Part shown: positions 34,521 through 43,254 of the stretch, piece after piece | How the letters are laid out: each line of letters opens with the position of its first letter | Position numbering within the stretch: the first letter of the stretch is position 1 | The notes under the pieces: model-generated | Told to the model about the DNA's origin: nothing | The model's input: the letters and a program-made list of their open reading frames with translations, nothing else | Database searches by the model: none | Assembly: GCA_949290355.1 (NCBI GenBank) | Contig: CASERN010000011.1 | Coordinates: 310,001-374,000, forward strand | DNA: 64,000 nucleotides | Direction of reading: 5' to 3' | DNA from: an uncultured bacterium | GTDB lineage: Bacteria > Cyanobacteriota > Vampirovibrionia > Gastranaerophilales > Gastranaerophilaceae | Translations under genes and position numbers: made by a program

Positions 34521-35795
34521 TTACAAAGATAAAGAATTAAACAATTTATCAAATTCCGGGAAAGATATGTCCACCCATTCAAAGCTGTTAATCGCGATAG
34601 GTTTTTCGCAAATTAATCCTGCTACATATAAGCTCATTGCAAGTCTATGATCATGATATGTTTCGACTTCTGCATCACCTTTGAGTTTTGTTTTGCCATT
34701 GATAATAAATCCGTCATGAGTTTCTTCAATATCAGCTCCGATTTTTTTGAGCTCTGTTACGACTGCTTTAATTCTGTCAGATTCTTTATTTCTTAAATCT
34801 TGAGCATCTTTTATTATTGTAGTGCCTTTTGCTTGAGTTGCAAGAACTGCTATTACAGGAAGTTCATCTATTAGCCTTGGAATTATTTCTCCTTCAATAG
34901 TACAGGCATTGAGATTTGAATAAGAAATTTGGATATCTCCGACATCTTCGCCTGAAATATTTCTTTTATCAAGAATTTCTATTTTTCCACCCATTTTTTC
35001 TACAACTTCAAGAATACCTGTTCTTGTTGGGTTTAGCCCTACATTTTTTAATATAATTTTGGAATTTGGAACAATTAAACCTGCAACTATGAAATATGCT
35101 GCAGATGATATGTCTCCGCAGATTTCAATAGTTTTTGGTTCAAGCTCTGATTTTTCTATTGTAACTGTTGTATTGTTAACAGATATGTTTGCTCCCATGT
35201 ATTTAAGCATTATTTCTGTATGATTTCTTGATACATAAGGTTCTGTAAATGATGTTTGGCCGTCGATATTCATACCTGCTAATAATATACAGGATTTCAC
35301 CTGAGCAGAAGCAAGTTTTGAAACATAGTTAATAGGTTTTAATTCTTGCCCAAAAATCTTTAACGGAGCTTTGAATTCATTTGATTCTATTTTAGCTCCC
35401 ATAAGTGATAATGGTTCGATAACTCTTTTCATCGGGCGTTTTGAAAGACTTTCATCTCCGATTAATATAGAATTAAAATTCTGTCCTGCAAGAATACCTG
35501 ACATAAGTCGCATTGTTGTGCCTGAGTTCCCGCAATCAAGTGGAAGTCGCGGGGCTGATAATATGCTTTTTGATTTTACAATTAATTCATTATTTATAAA
35601 TTCTGCATTAATCCCTAACGCTTTACAAACATTAAGAGATGAATGTGGGTCTTGCCCGTTTGAAAAATTTTTAATTACCGATTTACCCTTTGCAAGTGAG
35701 GTAAACATAATTGCTCTATGGGAAATTGATTTATCAGAAGGAATATTTACAATCCCTTTTAGCCCTTTTTTTACTTTGTTTACAATTTTTTGCAT
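34521..35795 (-). CDS. aroA: 3-phosphoshikimate 1-carboxyvinyltransferase (EPSP synthase)
   Basis: AroA joins PEP to shikimate-3-phosphate in aromatic amino acid synthesis. The 424-aa protein has NIPSDKSISHRAIM (phosphate-binding), LDCGNSGTTMRLMSG (PEP site), SLSKRPMKR and, near the end, RDLRNKESDRIKAV and TYHDHRLAM. It appears monocistronic. An extended -10 box ends 6 bases before the ATG, so the message is likely leaderless. Confidence 0.95.
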   Translation of the reverse strand: MQKIVNKVKKGLKGIVNIPSDKSISHRAIMFTSLAKGKSVIKNFSNGQDPHSSLNVCKALGINAEFINNELIVKSKSILSAPRLPLDCGNSGTTMRLMSGILAGQNFNSILIGDESLSKRPMKRVIEPLSLMGAKIESNEFKAPLKIFGQELKPINYVSKLASAQVKSCILLAGMNIDGQTSFTEPYVSRNHTEIMLKYMGANISVNNTTVTIEKSELEPKTIEICGDISSAAYFIVAGLIVPNSKIILKNVGLNPTRTGILEVVEKMGGKIEILDKRNISGEDVGDIQISYSNLNACTIEGEIIPRLIDELPVIAVLATQAKGTTIIKDAQDLRNKESDRIKAVVTELKKIGADIEETHDGFIINGKTKLKGDAEVETYHDHRLAMSLYVAGLICEKPIAINSFEWVDISFPEFDKLFNSLSL

Positions 35796-35801
35796 AAAAA
35801 T

Positions 35802-35810
35802 ATCTTAGCA
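35802..35810 (-). promoter_or_regulatory. Extended -10 promoter of leaderless aroA
   Basis: On the minus strand TGCTAAGAT (TG-n-TAAGAT) ends 6 bases before the aroA ATG. There is no ribosome binding site. Confidence 0.6.
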
Positions 35811-35860
35811 TAAAAGAAATGTTTGTGATAATATAAACTTACTTAATTTTATAAACCTAA

Positions 35861-35947
35861 AGAGGGGTGTCCGAGCGGTTTAAGGTGCAATCTTGGAAAG
35901 GTTGTGTGGGAGCAATTCCACCGTGGGTTCGAATCCCATCCCCTCTG
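35861..35947 (+). tRNA. tRNA-Ser(GGA)
   Basis: A class II tRNA with long variable arm: acceptor AGAGGGG/CCCCTCT, anticodon stem CAATC/GGTTG around TTGGAAA with anticodon GGA, T arm GGTTCGAATCC, discriminator G as in serine tRNAs. CCA is not encoded. Confidence 0.95.
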
Positions 35948-35975
35948 ATTTTTTAATTTTTGAAATGGGGTATTT

Positions 35976-36383
35976 ATGAAAGTAGCATCAAATAATTTAT
36001 CTTTAGCTTTTAGAGGTTGGGAGGCAAATGATTTGCTAAGTGGTCAACTTGATAATGAAAATGAGTTGAAAGCTCTTGCGGATGCAGCAAAAGTTGATAT
36101 TAAATCCTCTAAATGCTCGGATAGTAAATATTTGCCAAATCATGATATGTATTTAACAACATCTACAAAAAAGATTGATGGACTTTATTATTTTGCAACA
36201 GATTGTTATATAACTAAAAAAGATACTCCTAAAAATATAGTGTCTAAAAAATTGTTCAAATCAGCTGAAAAATCTATTGGAAAATTATATGGAATACTTG
36301 CAAAAAATAATGTTATTAACTTCAAAGAAACTCCAAAATCTCATAATATATTTAAAAGACTTCTAAAATTCTTTAAAAAATAG
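35976..36383 (+). CDS. Small unknown protein with N-terminal tag (135 aa)
   Basis: I do not recognise this 135-aa protein. It starts MKVASNNLSLAFRGW, the recurrent tag with core Phe12, followed by a soluble domain (DGLYYFATDCYITKK) and a basic helical tail. The ribosome binding site GGGG lies before the ATG. It sits directly downstream of tRNA-Ser. Confidence 0.65.
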   Translation: MKVASNNLSLAFRGWEANDLLSGQLDNENELKALADAAKVDIKSSKCSDSKYLPNHDMYLTTSTKKIDGLYYFATDCYITKKDTPKNIVSKKLFKSAEKSIGKLYGILAKNNVINFKETPKSHNIFKRLLKFFKK

Positions 36384-36458
36384 ACTATTATTTGGAAAGT
36401 TAAAAGGTTCAATTTTACATAATTTTGGATTTTTTGTTTTAAATAAGGAAATTATTAA

Positions 36459-36900
36459 ATGAGTACGCAGGCTTTGACAATTGAACAAAATAAAAAAATT
36501 CCTGTTTGGCTTGTTGCTGTTACAATCCTTTTCCCTACAGCTTTTGCAATGTTAGCAACATCTGAAACAAACGTTGCTATCCCTCATATTGCAGGTTATT
36601 TCGGTGCAACTCTTGATGAAGCTAACTGGGTTATCACAAGTGCATCAAACTTATCTTGTAGGTAATTTAGCTTTGACAAACCCTGTATATTATCATAGAT
36701 TATCTTTGATGACTCATAAATTTATGAGCAGCTTGCCTGAATATGCTGCAATGCATAAAGCTGGGGCTATGTATTACAAACAATTGATTGTGCAAGCTAA
36801 AATATTTGCTTATTCTGATGTCTTTGCATTGTTTGCGCTTGTATCATTTTTCATGATTCCTTTAGGATTTTTGTTGAAAGTAAATTTGAAAAAATCTTAA
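36459..36900 (+). pseudogene. Collapsed EmrB-type (DHA2) drug efflux transporter
   Basis: The first 60 residues (LVAVTILFPTAFAMLATSET, then GATLDEANWVITSA) are the N-terminus of a 14-helix DHA2 major-facilitator exporter. From about 36652 a shifted frame gives its far C-terminus (LVGNLALTNPVYYHRLSLMT, then FFMIPLGFLL). Roughly 350-400 central residues are missing and the remaining halves are out of frame, so the exporter cannot function. The ribosome binding site AAGGA is still intact. The rightward frame from 36574 that appears to join the parts is a by-product of the frame change. Confidence 0.88.
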
Positions 36901-36907
36901 AATTCAG

Positions 36908-36913
36908 TATAAT
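36908..36913 (+). promoter_or_regulatory. -10 box of a leaderless GNAT gene
   Basis: Consensus TATAAT ends 6 bases before a GTG start codon. It lies immediately after the pseudogene stop. No ribosome binding site is present. Confidence 0.65.
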
Positions 36914-36919
36914 TGTTTT

Positions 36920-37453
36920 GTGGAAAAATGTTTTGCAGAGTCTAAAAGGTTGATATTTAGAAAAATGTCAGAAGCGGATTTTTCTGATATTGCTGAAATG
37001 CTTAAAAATCCTAATGTTATGTATGCATGGGAATATGTCTTTGATGATATTGATGTTTTGCAGTGGATAAAAAAGAATAGGGAATATTATAAAAAATATG
37101 GATTAGGCTATTTTTTAGCTGTGGATAAGCAAAGTGGAAAAGTTGTAGGGCAAATTGCATTGATGCCTGATGTTATAGATGGTAGAGAATATTATGAAGT
37201 AGGGTATATTCTAAAAGAAAAGTTTTGGCATAATGGTTATGCACTTGAGGGTGCAAAAGCTATGATTGAATATGCTCTTAATAAGCTAAAATTGGATAAT
37301 GTAATATTTGAAATTCGTCCTGAAAATTTTACATCAAGAAAAGTTGCAGAAAAATGCGGAGCAGTTGTTACCGGTGAATTTGTAAAAAATGTTCGCGGGA
37401 AAAATATGAAACATCTAATTTATTTATTGAATTTGGATAATTTTATTTTGTAA
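36920..37453 (+). CDS. RimJ/RimL-type GNAT N-acetyltransferase
   Basis: The 177-aa protein is a GNAT of the RimJ/RimL (Acetyltransf_3) type: TKRLIFR-like start (SKRLIFRKMSEADF), LAVDKQSGKVVGQIAL, then EVGYILKEKFWHNGYALEGA (acetyl-CoA loop) and ENFTSRKVAEKCGA. It acetylates an amine, possibly ribosomal protein N-termini or a small molecule. The substrate is unknown. The start is GTG, supported by the position of the -10 box. It overlaps the next (convergent) gene by 11 bases. Confidence 0.87.
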   Translation: MEKCFAESKRLIFRKMSEADFSDIAEMLKNPNVMYAWEYVFDDIDVLQWIKKNREYYKKYGLGYFLAVDKQSGKVVGQIALMPDVIDGREYYEVGYILKEKFWHNGYALEGAKAMIEYALNKLKLDNVIFEIRPENFTSRKVAEKCGAVVTGEFVKNVRGKNMKHLIYLLNLDNFIL

Positions 37454-37838
37454 TAACTACATTTTTATACATATTGTTATGTGGTGCATTATTGCTTAGT
37501 TTTATGATTTTTTCAAATGCAAATTTTAGAGGATTACATTTTTTGTCCGATTTAATAGTTACAACTTTTACTTGTTCAAGATCATCTTGGTATTTTGCAA
37601 TCAGAACATTTTTTTTAGGTACAAATCTTGTAAAAATAATTCTTGGTTTGCCGTTTTCTTCAAAAATATCAACTTTTAAGCGTGTTTTAAGGTATGCAGA
37701 GTCAATATTTTTTCTTGCAGCATTAAGTTTGTCGAATTTCCCATGTTCGACAGAATATTGTACAAGTTGTTGCAGGGAATCACTGTATAAAAATTTTGCT
37801 TGAAAAGCTGTTTGATTTTGGTAATTTTGAATTTTCAT
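37443..37838 (-). CDS. Small unknown protein with N-terminal tag (131 aa)
   Basis: I do not recognise this 131-aa protein. The ATG at 37838 gives MKIQNYQNQTAFQAKFLYSD, the recurrent tag with core Phe12. An in-frame TTG at 37856 would add six residues but has no support. A TTTAAT lies 6 bases before the ATG, so the mRNA may be leaderless. The rest is soluble, with a strand-like region (KPRIIFTRFVPKKNVLIAKY). Confidence 0.65.
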   Translation of the reverse strand: MKIQNYQNQTAFQAKFLYSDSLQQLVQYSVEHGKFDKLNAARKNIDSAYLKTRLKVDIFEENGKPRIIFTRFVPKKNVLIAKYQDDLEQVKVVTIKSDKKCNPLKFAFEKIIKLSNNAPHNNMYKNVVITK

Positions 37839-37881
37839 ATTCAAATTAAAATTCAAACAATAATTTTTTTGCGATTAAATT

Positions 37882-38868
37882 TTAGTTAAATCCGTTTGGA
37901 TGATTTTTATGCCAATTCCAAGCAGTTGAAATTATTTCTTCCAAAGAATTATGTTCAGGCTTCCATCCTAGAATTTCTTTTGCTTTTTCACTTGATGCAA
38001 TGAGTTGTGCCGGATCACCTGCTCTGCGTGGTGTGATTTTTGCAGGGATAGGATGTGATGTTACTTTTCTTGCTGTATCTATTACTTCTTTTACTGTAAA
38101 GCCTATACCGTTCCCTAAATTAAATATATTACTTTCATTGCCTGCTTGTAAATATTTAACTGCAAGGATATGAGCTTGGGCCAAATCTGTTACATGAATA
38201 TAATCTCTTACGCAAGTTCCGTCTTTTGTATCATAGTCATCGCCAAATATTGAAATGTATTCACGTTTGCCGTTTGGGACTTGTAAAATTAATGGGATAA
38301 GATGAGATTCCGGGTTATGGTCTTCTCCTATTTGTCCTGAAATATGAGCACCGCAAGCATTAAAATATCTCAGTGATACATAGCGAAGTCCATGAGCTTT
38401 GCCAACCCATTTAAACATTTTCTCCATTGACAATTTTGTTTCGCCATATGTGTTTGTAGGTTCTGTTCTGTCTGTTTCTAAAATAGGGATTTTTTCAGGT
38501 TCACCATATGTTGCAGCGGTTGAAGAAAATACTATTTTATCAATGCCGTTTGCAACCATTGAATCTAAAAGAATTTTTGTCCCGCATAAATTGTTATCGT
38601 AATATTTTAGAGGCTTTTCCATACTTTCGCCAACAAGTGAGCAGGCTGCAAAATGGATTACTGCATCAATTTTTTCTTTTTTAAATACATCATCTAAAAA
38701 TTCTCTATCTCTTATGTCGCCTTTATAAAATCTTGCTTTAGGATGGATAGCTTCTTTGTGTCCTGTTTGAAGATTATCTATTATTACAACATCTTCTCCA
38801 TTATCGATTAGTTCATATACAGTATGTGATCCGATATAACCTGCACCGCCTAAAACTAAAATTGTCAT
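37882..38868 (-). CDS. galE: UDP-glucose 4-epimerase
   Basis: GalE interconverts UDP-glucose and UDP-galactose. The 328-aa SDR enzyme has GGAGYIGSHT (NAD binding), HFAACSLVGES, the catalytic SSTAATYGE and Tyr-Lys pair in YGETKLSME, and NLGNGIGFTVKEV. The ribosome binding site AAGGAGA is 9 bases before the ATG. It is divergent from an acyltransferase gene, and both are likely to serve surface carbohydrate. Confidence 0.95.
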   Translation of the reverse strand: MTILVLGGAGYIGSHTVYELIDNGEDVVIIDNLQTGHKEAIHPKARFYKGDIRDREFLDDVFKKEKIDAVIHFAACSLVGESMEKPLKYYDNNLCGTKILLDSMVANGIDKIVFSSTAATYGEPEKIPILETDRTEPTNTYGETKLSMEKMFKWVGKAHGLRYVSLRYFNACGAHISGQIGEDHNPESHLIPLILQVPNGKREYISIFGDDYDTKDGTCVRDYIHVTDLAQAHILAVKYLQAGNESNIFNLGNGIGFTVKEVIDTARKVTSHPIPAKITPRRAGDPAQLIASSEKAKEILGWKPEHNSLEEIISTAWNWHKNHPNGFN

Positions 38869-38917
38869 ATTAATATCTCCTTATAATCTTCTTATTATAT
38901 ACCACATTTTTACTTTA

Positions 38918-38926
38918 TGTTATCAT
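38918..38926 (+). promoter_or_regulatory. Extended -10 promoter of the leaderless acyltransferase
   Basis: TGTTATCAT (TG-n-TATCAT) ends 7 bases before the ATG at 38934. No ribosome binding site is seen. The divergent galE has a normal leader with a ribosome binding site. Confidence 0.6.
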
Positions 38927-38933
38927 TTGTTGT

Positions 38934-40013
38934 ATGGATAAAATGTTTTCAGATGAAATTAACATATTAAAAGCTCTTGCCATTTTACTTGTTGTATCAG
39001 GGCATTTGGAATTTTCTTTATTAGGAATTTTTCCACCCTATTCTTTTCAGTTGGCTTTATTTTTCTTTATATCAGGTTGTCTGTTTAAAGATAAATATTT
39101 GACGGATGTTGCAACATTTGTTCAAAGAAGGATTAAAAGTCTTTTGGTGCCTTATTTTTGGTACAACTTATTTTATATGGAGGTAACCATTCTTATTGCA
39201 AAACTTACAGGAAAATTTTGGGGAATGCCTTTGAGTTTCAAGAACTTTTTTATTACTCCGTTTTTAAACGGACATCAATTTGATCTGTCTTGTCCTTTAT
39301 GGTTTGTAACTCAGTTGTTTATGACAATGATTACTTTTTTATTTTTATTCAGAGCTTTAAATGCAGTAACAAAAAATAAATTTATACACTTGGGATTTTT
39401 TGCGATTTTAGGGGTCCTTGCGATACCTTTTGACAAGTTATTTGCGGTAACTCCTTTAATGTTAATTGTAATTAGAACGATGTTTTCAATGTTTTTTGTA
39501 TATTTGGGATATTTTTATACTCATTATATAAAAGATAATTATAATATTTTTACCCCAAAGTGGTTTGGAGCTGTATTTGTATTGCAGTCTATACTTTGGA
39601 TGTTTAACAGAGATTATGACCCTGAACATGGTATTGGTTTAAGTTATGTACTTGTTTGGTCGCGATTTGATGACCAGTTATTTGTCCCGATTTTGACAGC
39701 TTTGACAGGGATTTGGGCATCTTTGTTTACTGTAAAAATTCTTTATCCTTATGTTAAGGATATAAAATTTGTTCAAGATATGGGAAATGTTACTTATCAT
39801 ATAATGGCAAATCATTTGCTTGTTATGTACATAATTACTGCAATTTTTATGTGGCTGCATGGTATCCCGATTTCAGAACGTGCCAATCACGATATTTATT
39901 GGATATATAATCCTGTGCAGACAACTTACTTATATTTTGTCGTAACTATGTTTATTTCAACCTATGTGGGTGTAGGATTAAAGAAATTACATAAGGTCAT
40001 GTTAAAAAAATAA
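38934..40013 (+). CDS. Membrane acyltransferase, OafA/fucose-4-O-acetylase-like
   Basis: This 359-aa protein has about ten hydrophobic segments and the AT-3 family start: LKALAILLVVSGHLEF (catalytic His in SGH), then LFFFISGCLFK and RIKSLLVPYFWYN. Such enzymes O-acetylate polysaccharides, lipopolysaccharide or peptidoglycan sugars on the outer face of the inner membrane. The acceptor is unknown. Its position opposite galE fits cell-surface glycan modification. Confidence 0.83.
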   Translation: MDKMFSDEINILKALAILLVVSGHLEFSLLGIFPPYSFQLALFFFISGCLFKDKYLTDVATFVQRRIKSLLVPYFWYNLFYMEVTILIAKLTGKFWGMPLSFKNFFITPFLNGHQFDLSCPLWFVTQLFMTMITFLFLFRALNAVTKNKFIHLGFFAILGVLAIPFDKLFAVTPLMLIVIRTMFSMFFVYLGYFYTHYIKDNYNIFTPKWFGAVFVLQSILWMFNRDYDPEHGIGLSYVLVWSRFDDQLFVPILTALTGIWASLFTVKILYPYVKDIKFVQDMGNVTYHIMANHLLVMYIITAIFMWLHGIPISERANHDIYWIYNPVQTTYLYFVVTMFISTYVGVGLKKLHKVMLKK

Positions 40014-40015
40014 TT

Positions 40016-40243
40016 TCAAAGTTTGATAATTTCATCTCCAAGTTCTAGTATTTGTTTATGTAAATTTTTAAGTTTTGAATTTATTTCTTTATATTCTTTA
40101 ATATATTTATTTCCAATGTCATTTGCTTTAATCATTGTATAATTGCTAAATTCAAACATATTTGTAAATGAGCCCATAAAGTCAAAGTAGTTTGCTTTCA
40201 GGTTATTAACTTATTCTTTTAAAATTTCCAAACAAGTTTCCAT
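40016..40243 (-). pseudogene. Small helical (phasin-like) gene with an in-frame stop
   Basis: On the minus strand a ribosome binding site AAGAAGGA precedes ATG 40243. The frame reads METCLEILKE, TAA (40211-40213), then VNNLKANYFDFMGSF and on to a natural TGA at 40016, about 75 codons in all. The product looks helical and coiled-coil-like, resembling phasin-type small proteins. A single base change (for example from CAA) would remove the stop. It could also be two peptides, the second from ATG 40177. No other gene lies in 40014-40310. Confidence 0.5.
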
Positions 40244-40310
40244 AAATCCTTCTTTTACACGTGCCAATAGGCGGTCGACTATAGTCCCATAATTGCATAC
40301 ATTATTTAAT

Positions 40311-40526
40311 ATGTCAAGTGATGTAAAAGAAAAGTTTGCAAAGAAATTGGTCTCAATCCGCAAAGAAAGAGGCCTTTCTCAAGAAGAATTAGCTCTAATG
40401 TGTGGAGTTGATAGAACTTATGTCGGTAGAATTGAGAGAATGGAAAGAACTCCAAGTCTTGTTGTCTTACAAAAATTTGCCGATGGTTTAGGTATATCTC
40501 TTATAGAGTTGTTGAAATTTGATTAA
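40311..40526 (+). CDS. Small XRE-family regulator (71 aa)
   Basis: This 71-aa protein is little more than a lambda-repressor-like helix-turn-helix: LVSIRKERGLSQEELALMCG, then VDRTYVGRIERMERTPSL and a Leu-rich last helix. Such minimal proteins include controller proteins of restriction-modification systems, but no such system is near. ATG 40311 is preferred over TTG 40293. TACATT lies 7 bases upstream, so it may be leaderless. Confidence 0.82.
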   Translation: MSSDVKEKFAKKLVSIRKERGLSQEELALMCGVDRTYVGRIERMERTPSLVVLQKFADGLGISLIELLKFD

Positions 40527-40554
40527 TAGATATATGGCGGATTAAACGGCACGT

Positions 40555-42612
40555 TTACATTTTTAGCCACATAGCATCGTATGCGTTCAATCTTACTGTT
40601 AATTCTTTATTTTCAACTCTTGCTCGAACCATTTTATCTGTTAGGAGATTTTTCAGGTAGATGTCTTTTTCTTTTTTACCGAAATTGTCATCAGTGAATA
40701 TTACAGTTGCTTTAATTTTTTTATCGGACAAATTATTTATAATAACAACTCTATCATTGTTTGTAGCTCTTACGTAAGCAAATACTTCAGGTGATTTTGT
40801 CTTAAGTTCTATAAAAGAACCTCTTGTAATTACAGGATATTGTTTTCGTACTTTTATTAATTGTTTTACTCTTTCGTATACTCGATTGTTATATGTACCT
40901 TTGTGATTTACTGCATCTTCAAAAGTCTTTTGAGTAATTGGGCCTCTGTTTATATCTCTGCTGTCAAAATAGCTAAGCATTTTGACTTTGTTTTTAACAT
41001 CTTTATCTTTTTTTTGTTTGGCTTCACGCATTTTTGCACTTTTATTTGCATTTGCAAAATTGTTTTGGATTCCTATTTCATCTCCATAGTAAATAATTGG
41101 AATTCCAGGCAGCGACATAAGTATTGAAAAAGCCATACCTATTCTATCAGGATTGTTATCAAGGAAATTTGCCATTCTTCCACTTATTCCAAATCCTTTC
41201 CTAAATGCAGCACCTTTAGGAGCAAGATCTTCAAATAGTAGTTCTCTTGTTTTTTCGTTTACCATTTCAAGAGTAAGTTCATCATGAACTCTTAGAAAAA
41301 TCGCCCAAGAAGCAGATTCAGGAATTTGCGGGGTCTGCTTGTATGCTTTCCAAAAGTAACTGTTGTCAGCTGTTACTAAGGATGCCCAAATAGCAGGCAT
41401 GTAAGGGAAATGATATGCAATCTGAACCTCATCAGTTCTAGTCAATTCTTTTTCTTGCCCATTAATATTTTCTTTAATTTTTCTTTCAGTTCCAAAATAT
41501 GGGAGTATTTTATTTGGCATTTGACAGGCTTCTGCTTGGATTACTGATCTTGGTGCAACAGCTTGTATAAATGCGCTTAATATTTTTATAATTCTGTGAG
41601 TTTCTTCTAAGTTTTCAGCATTTGTTCCGTCTTCTTTTATAAGATATGGAATTGCATCCATTCTGAAAATGTCAATTCCTTGATTAGCCCAAAAAGCTAT
41701 CGTTTCAAGGTTATAATAAAGTACTTCAGGATTTTTCCAATTTATATCCAATTGAAAAGGGTAAAATGTGTGGTAAAAATAGTAATCTTTTTTATTTATT
41801 GTAACTTTGCGATAATTATTTTCGGTTATTTCAGGAAAAATTATTCTACGTTTTGATGTTTTTCCGTTAGGTTCTTTATATTCAGCTACCCAGCCTAATT
41901 TTGGGTCTTTATAACGTGTATATTCAGGCATTTGTTCTCTTACTACAAAATAATCCAGTTTTGAAGTATCGCCTTTTAGAGCTTGCTGAAACCATTCATG
42001 TTGATCTGAAAAGTGGTTTAGAACTAAATCAGCTTTTATTTTAAGTCCTTTAGATCTTGCTGCAGATAAGAATTTTTGGAATTCAAACATTCCTCCTAAG
42101 TCTTGTCTTATACCTCTCGGATTTTTTATGTCAAAACCTGCATCTTCCATTGGAGAATCAACAAATGGTAAAATATAAATAGTTGTAACCCCAAGATTTT
42201 TTAAATAATCAAGCATTTGGATATCATCTTTGAATGTATTATTTTTATCGGGATTTTTTACTCCAAAGTGATTTGCATAAAACATATAAATAACTTCATC
42301 TTTGTACCAATCAGAGGGTCTGTTTTTGTCTTCTTCAATAAGATTTGAAGGACGACTTTCTTTTGCGGATTTAGCTATTTTAAGTATATTAGCATAAATT
42401 TGTTCTGTATTTTCTGCTCCATATACTTTTGCAACAGATGTTTTTATTTCTTTTTCTAATTTAATTGGGATAATTGCTTCATTTGATTCTGCTTTGACAT
42501 TATTAGCAGTTTTTGATGGAAGAATATCCACAGCAAATGCAGTAGTGCTGCTGTTAAATATGAATAAGAGTGTGAGTATAGCTGCTATTATTCTTCTTCT
42601 TTTTTCTCTCAT
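40555..42612 (-). CDS. Secreted GH13 alpha-glucan enzyme, trehalose-synthase-like
   Basis: This 685-aa protein has a Sec signal (AAILTLLFIFNSSTTAFAVD) and a GH13 TIM barrel. Family regions are DLVLNHFS (region I), DIFRMDAIPYL (nucleophile Asp, region II), IQAEACQ (acid/base Glu) and FLRVHDEL (region IV). The stretch AIPYLIKEDGTNAENLEETH is close to trehalose synthase and amylosucrase types (GH13_16-like). Export is unusual for TreS, so an extracellular glucan hydrolase or transglucosylase is likely. It could supply dextrins for MalQ. Confidence 0.85.
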   Translation of the reverse strand: MREKRRRIIAAILTLLFIFNSSTTAFAVDILPSKTANNVKAESNEAIIPIKLEKEIKTSVAKVYGAENTEQIYANILKIAKSAKESRPSNLIEEDKNRPSDWYKDEVIYMFYANHFGVKNPDKNNTFKDDIQMLDYLKNLGVTTIYILPFVDSPMEDAGFDIKNPRGIRQDLGGMFEFQKFLSAARSKGLKIKADLVLNHFSDQHEWFQQALKGDTSKLDYFVVREQMPEYTRYKDPKLGWVAEYKEPNGKTSKRRIIFPEITENNYRKVTINKKDYYFYHTFYPFQLDINWKNPEVLYYNLETIAFWANQGIDIFRMDAIPYLIKEDGTNAENLEETHRIIKILSAFIQAVAPRSVIQAEACQMPNKILPYFGTERKIKENINGQEKELTRTDEVQIAYHFPYMPAIWASLVTADNSYFWKAYKQTPQIPESASWAIFLRVHDELTLEMVNEKTRELLFEDLAPKGAAFRKGFGISGRMANFLDNNPDRIGMAFSILMSLPGIPIIYYGDEIGIQNNFANANKSAKMREAKQKKDKDVKNKVKMLSYFDSRDINRGPITQKTFEDAVNHKGTYNNRVYERVKQLIKVRKQYPVITRGSFIELKTKSPEVFAYVRATNNDRVVIINNLSDKKIKATVIFTDDNFGKKEKDIYLKNLLTDKMVRARVENKELTVRLNAYDAMWLKM

Positions 42613-42718
42613 CTTTTAATACGCCTCTCTGACTGATTTATTATTTTATCATTATTTGAATATAATGCAATTAACATATTAGGTAATGTTATTTTTCTCT
42701 AATTCTGTTAAAAAATAA

Positions 42719-43183
42719 CTATGAACATTTTGATTGAGATATGTAATTACTTATTATTTCAGCTGCATCCTTTACAAATTCTTCGCATGGACGAGATTTG
42801 TAATATTGTGCAGTTCTTTTTTCTGGGATAGGTGAATCCTTTTTGTGGTCTAGACCTAAAAGTTCTCTGCAAATTATGGATTTATGTTTTTGCTCAAACA
42901 AGTTTGCAAGATATTGTATTCTAGTATAGTGCTCAGCTTTTATTTCATCATTATTAGGGGAGGTATAACCATATTTTATTCCTGCTATCATGAACATTGA
43001 ACTTACAGCTCCGCATACTTCTCTTAAACGACCCATGCCGCCTCCGAAAGATGATGATAATTTGAGTGCTGACTCAAAGTCCATACCTAAGTCTTCAGCA
43101 AATGCACAAAATACCGATTGAGCACAATTATATCCCTGCCTAAAAAGCTCTTGGGCTTTTTTTGAATAATCTTTATCATTCAT
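42719..43183 (-). CDS. C_GCAxxG_C_C family redox-type protein
   Basis: The 154-aa protein carries the family pattern YNCAQSVFCAFAEDLG (Cys20, Cys26) and GGGMGRLREVCGAVSS (Cys57), plus a late CREL and CEEF. The conserved Cys suggest metal or redox-cofactor binding. The family function is not established. It is divergent from the MCE gene across 71 bases. TACAAT (43190-43195) ends 6 bases before the ATG, so the mRNA should be leaderless. Confidence 0.85.
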   Translation of the reverse strand: MNDKDYSKKAQELFRQGYNCAQSVFCAFAEDLGMDFESALKLSSSFGGGMGRLREVCGAVSSMFMIAGIKYGYTSPNNDEIKAEHYTRIQYLANLFEQKHKSIICRELLGLDHKKDSPIPEKRTAQYYKSRPCEEFVKDAAEIISNYISQSKCS

Positions 43184-43189
43184 ATAAAT

Positions 43190-43247
43190 ATTGTACTATA
43201 AAATTAATCTGTTTGGTAATGTATTTTAATTTAACCTAAAATAGAAT
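43190..43247. promoter_or_regulatory. Divergent leaderless promoters
   Basis: On the minus strand TACAAT (43190-43195) lies 6 bases before the C_GCAxxG gene. On the plus strand TAGAAT (43242-43247) lies 7 bases before the MCE gene ATG. Neither start has a ribosome binding site. The 71-base gap leaves room for little else. Confidence 0.6.
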
Positions 43248-43254
43248 TTCTAAT

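Noticed and set aside
36574-36900. Intact 108-aa protein
   Set aside because: Only its second half matches a transporter C-terminus; the first half is the EmrB N-terminal region read in the wrong frame, so the locus is a pseudogene.
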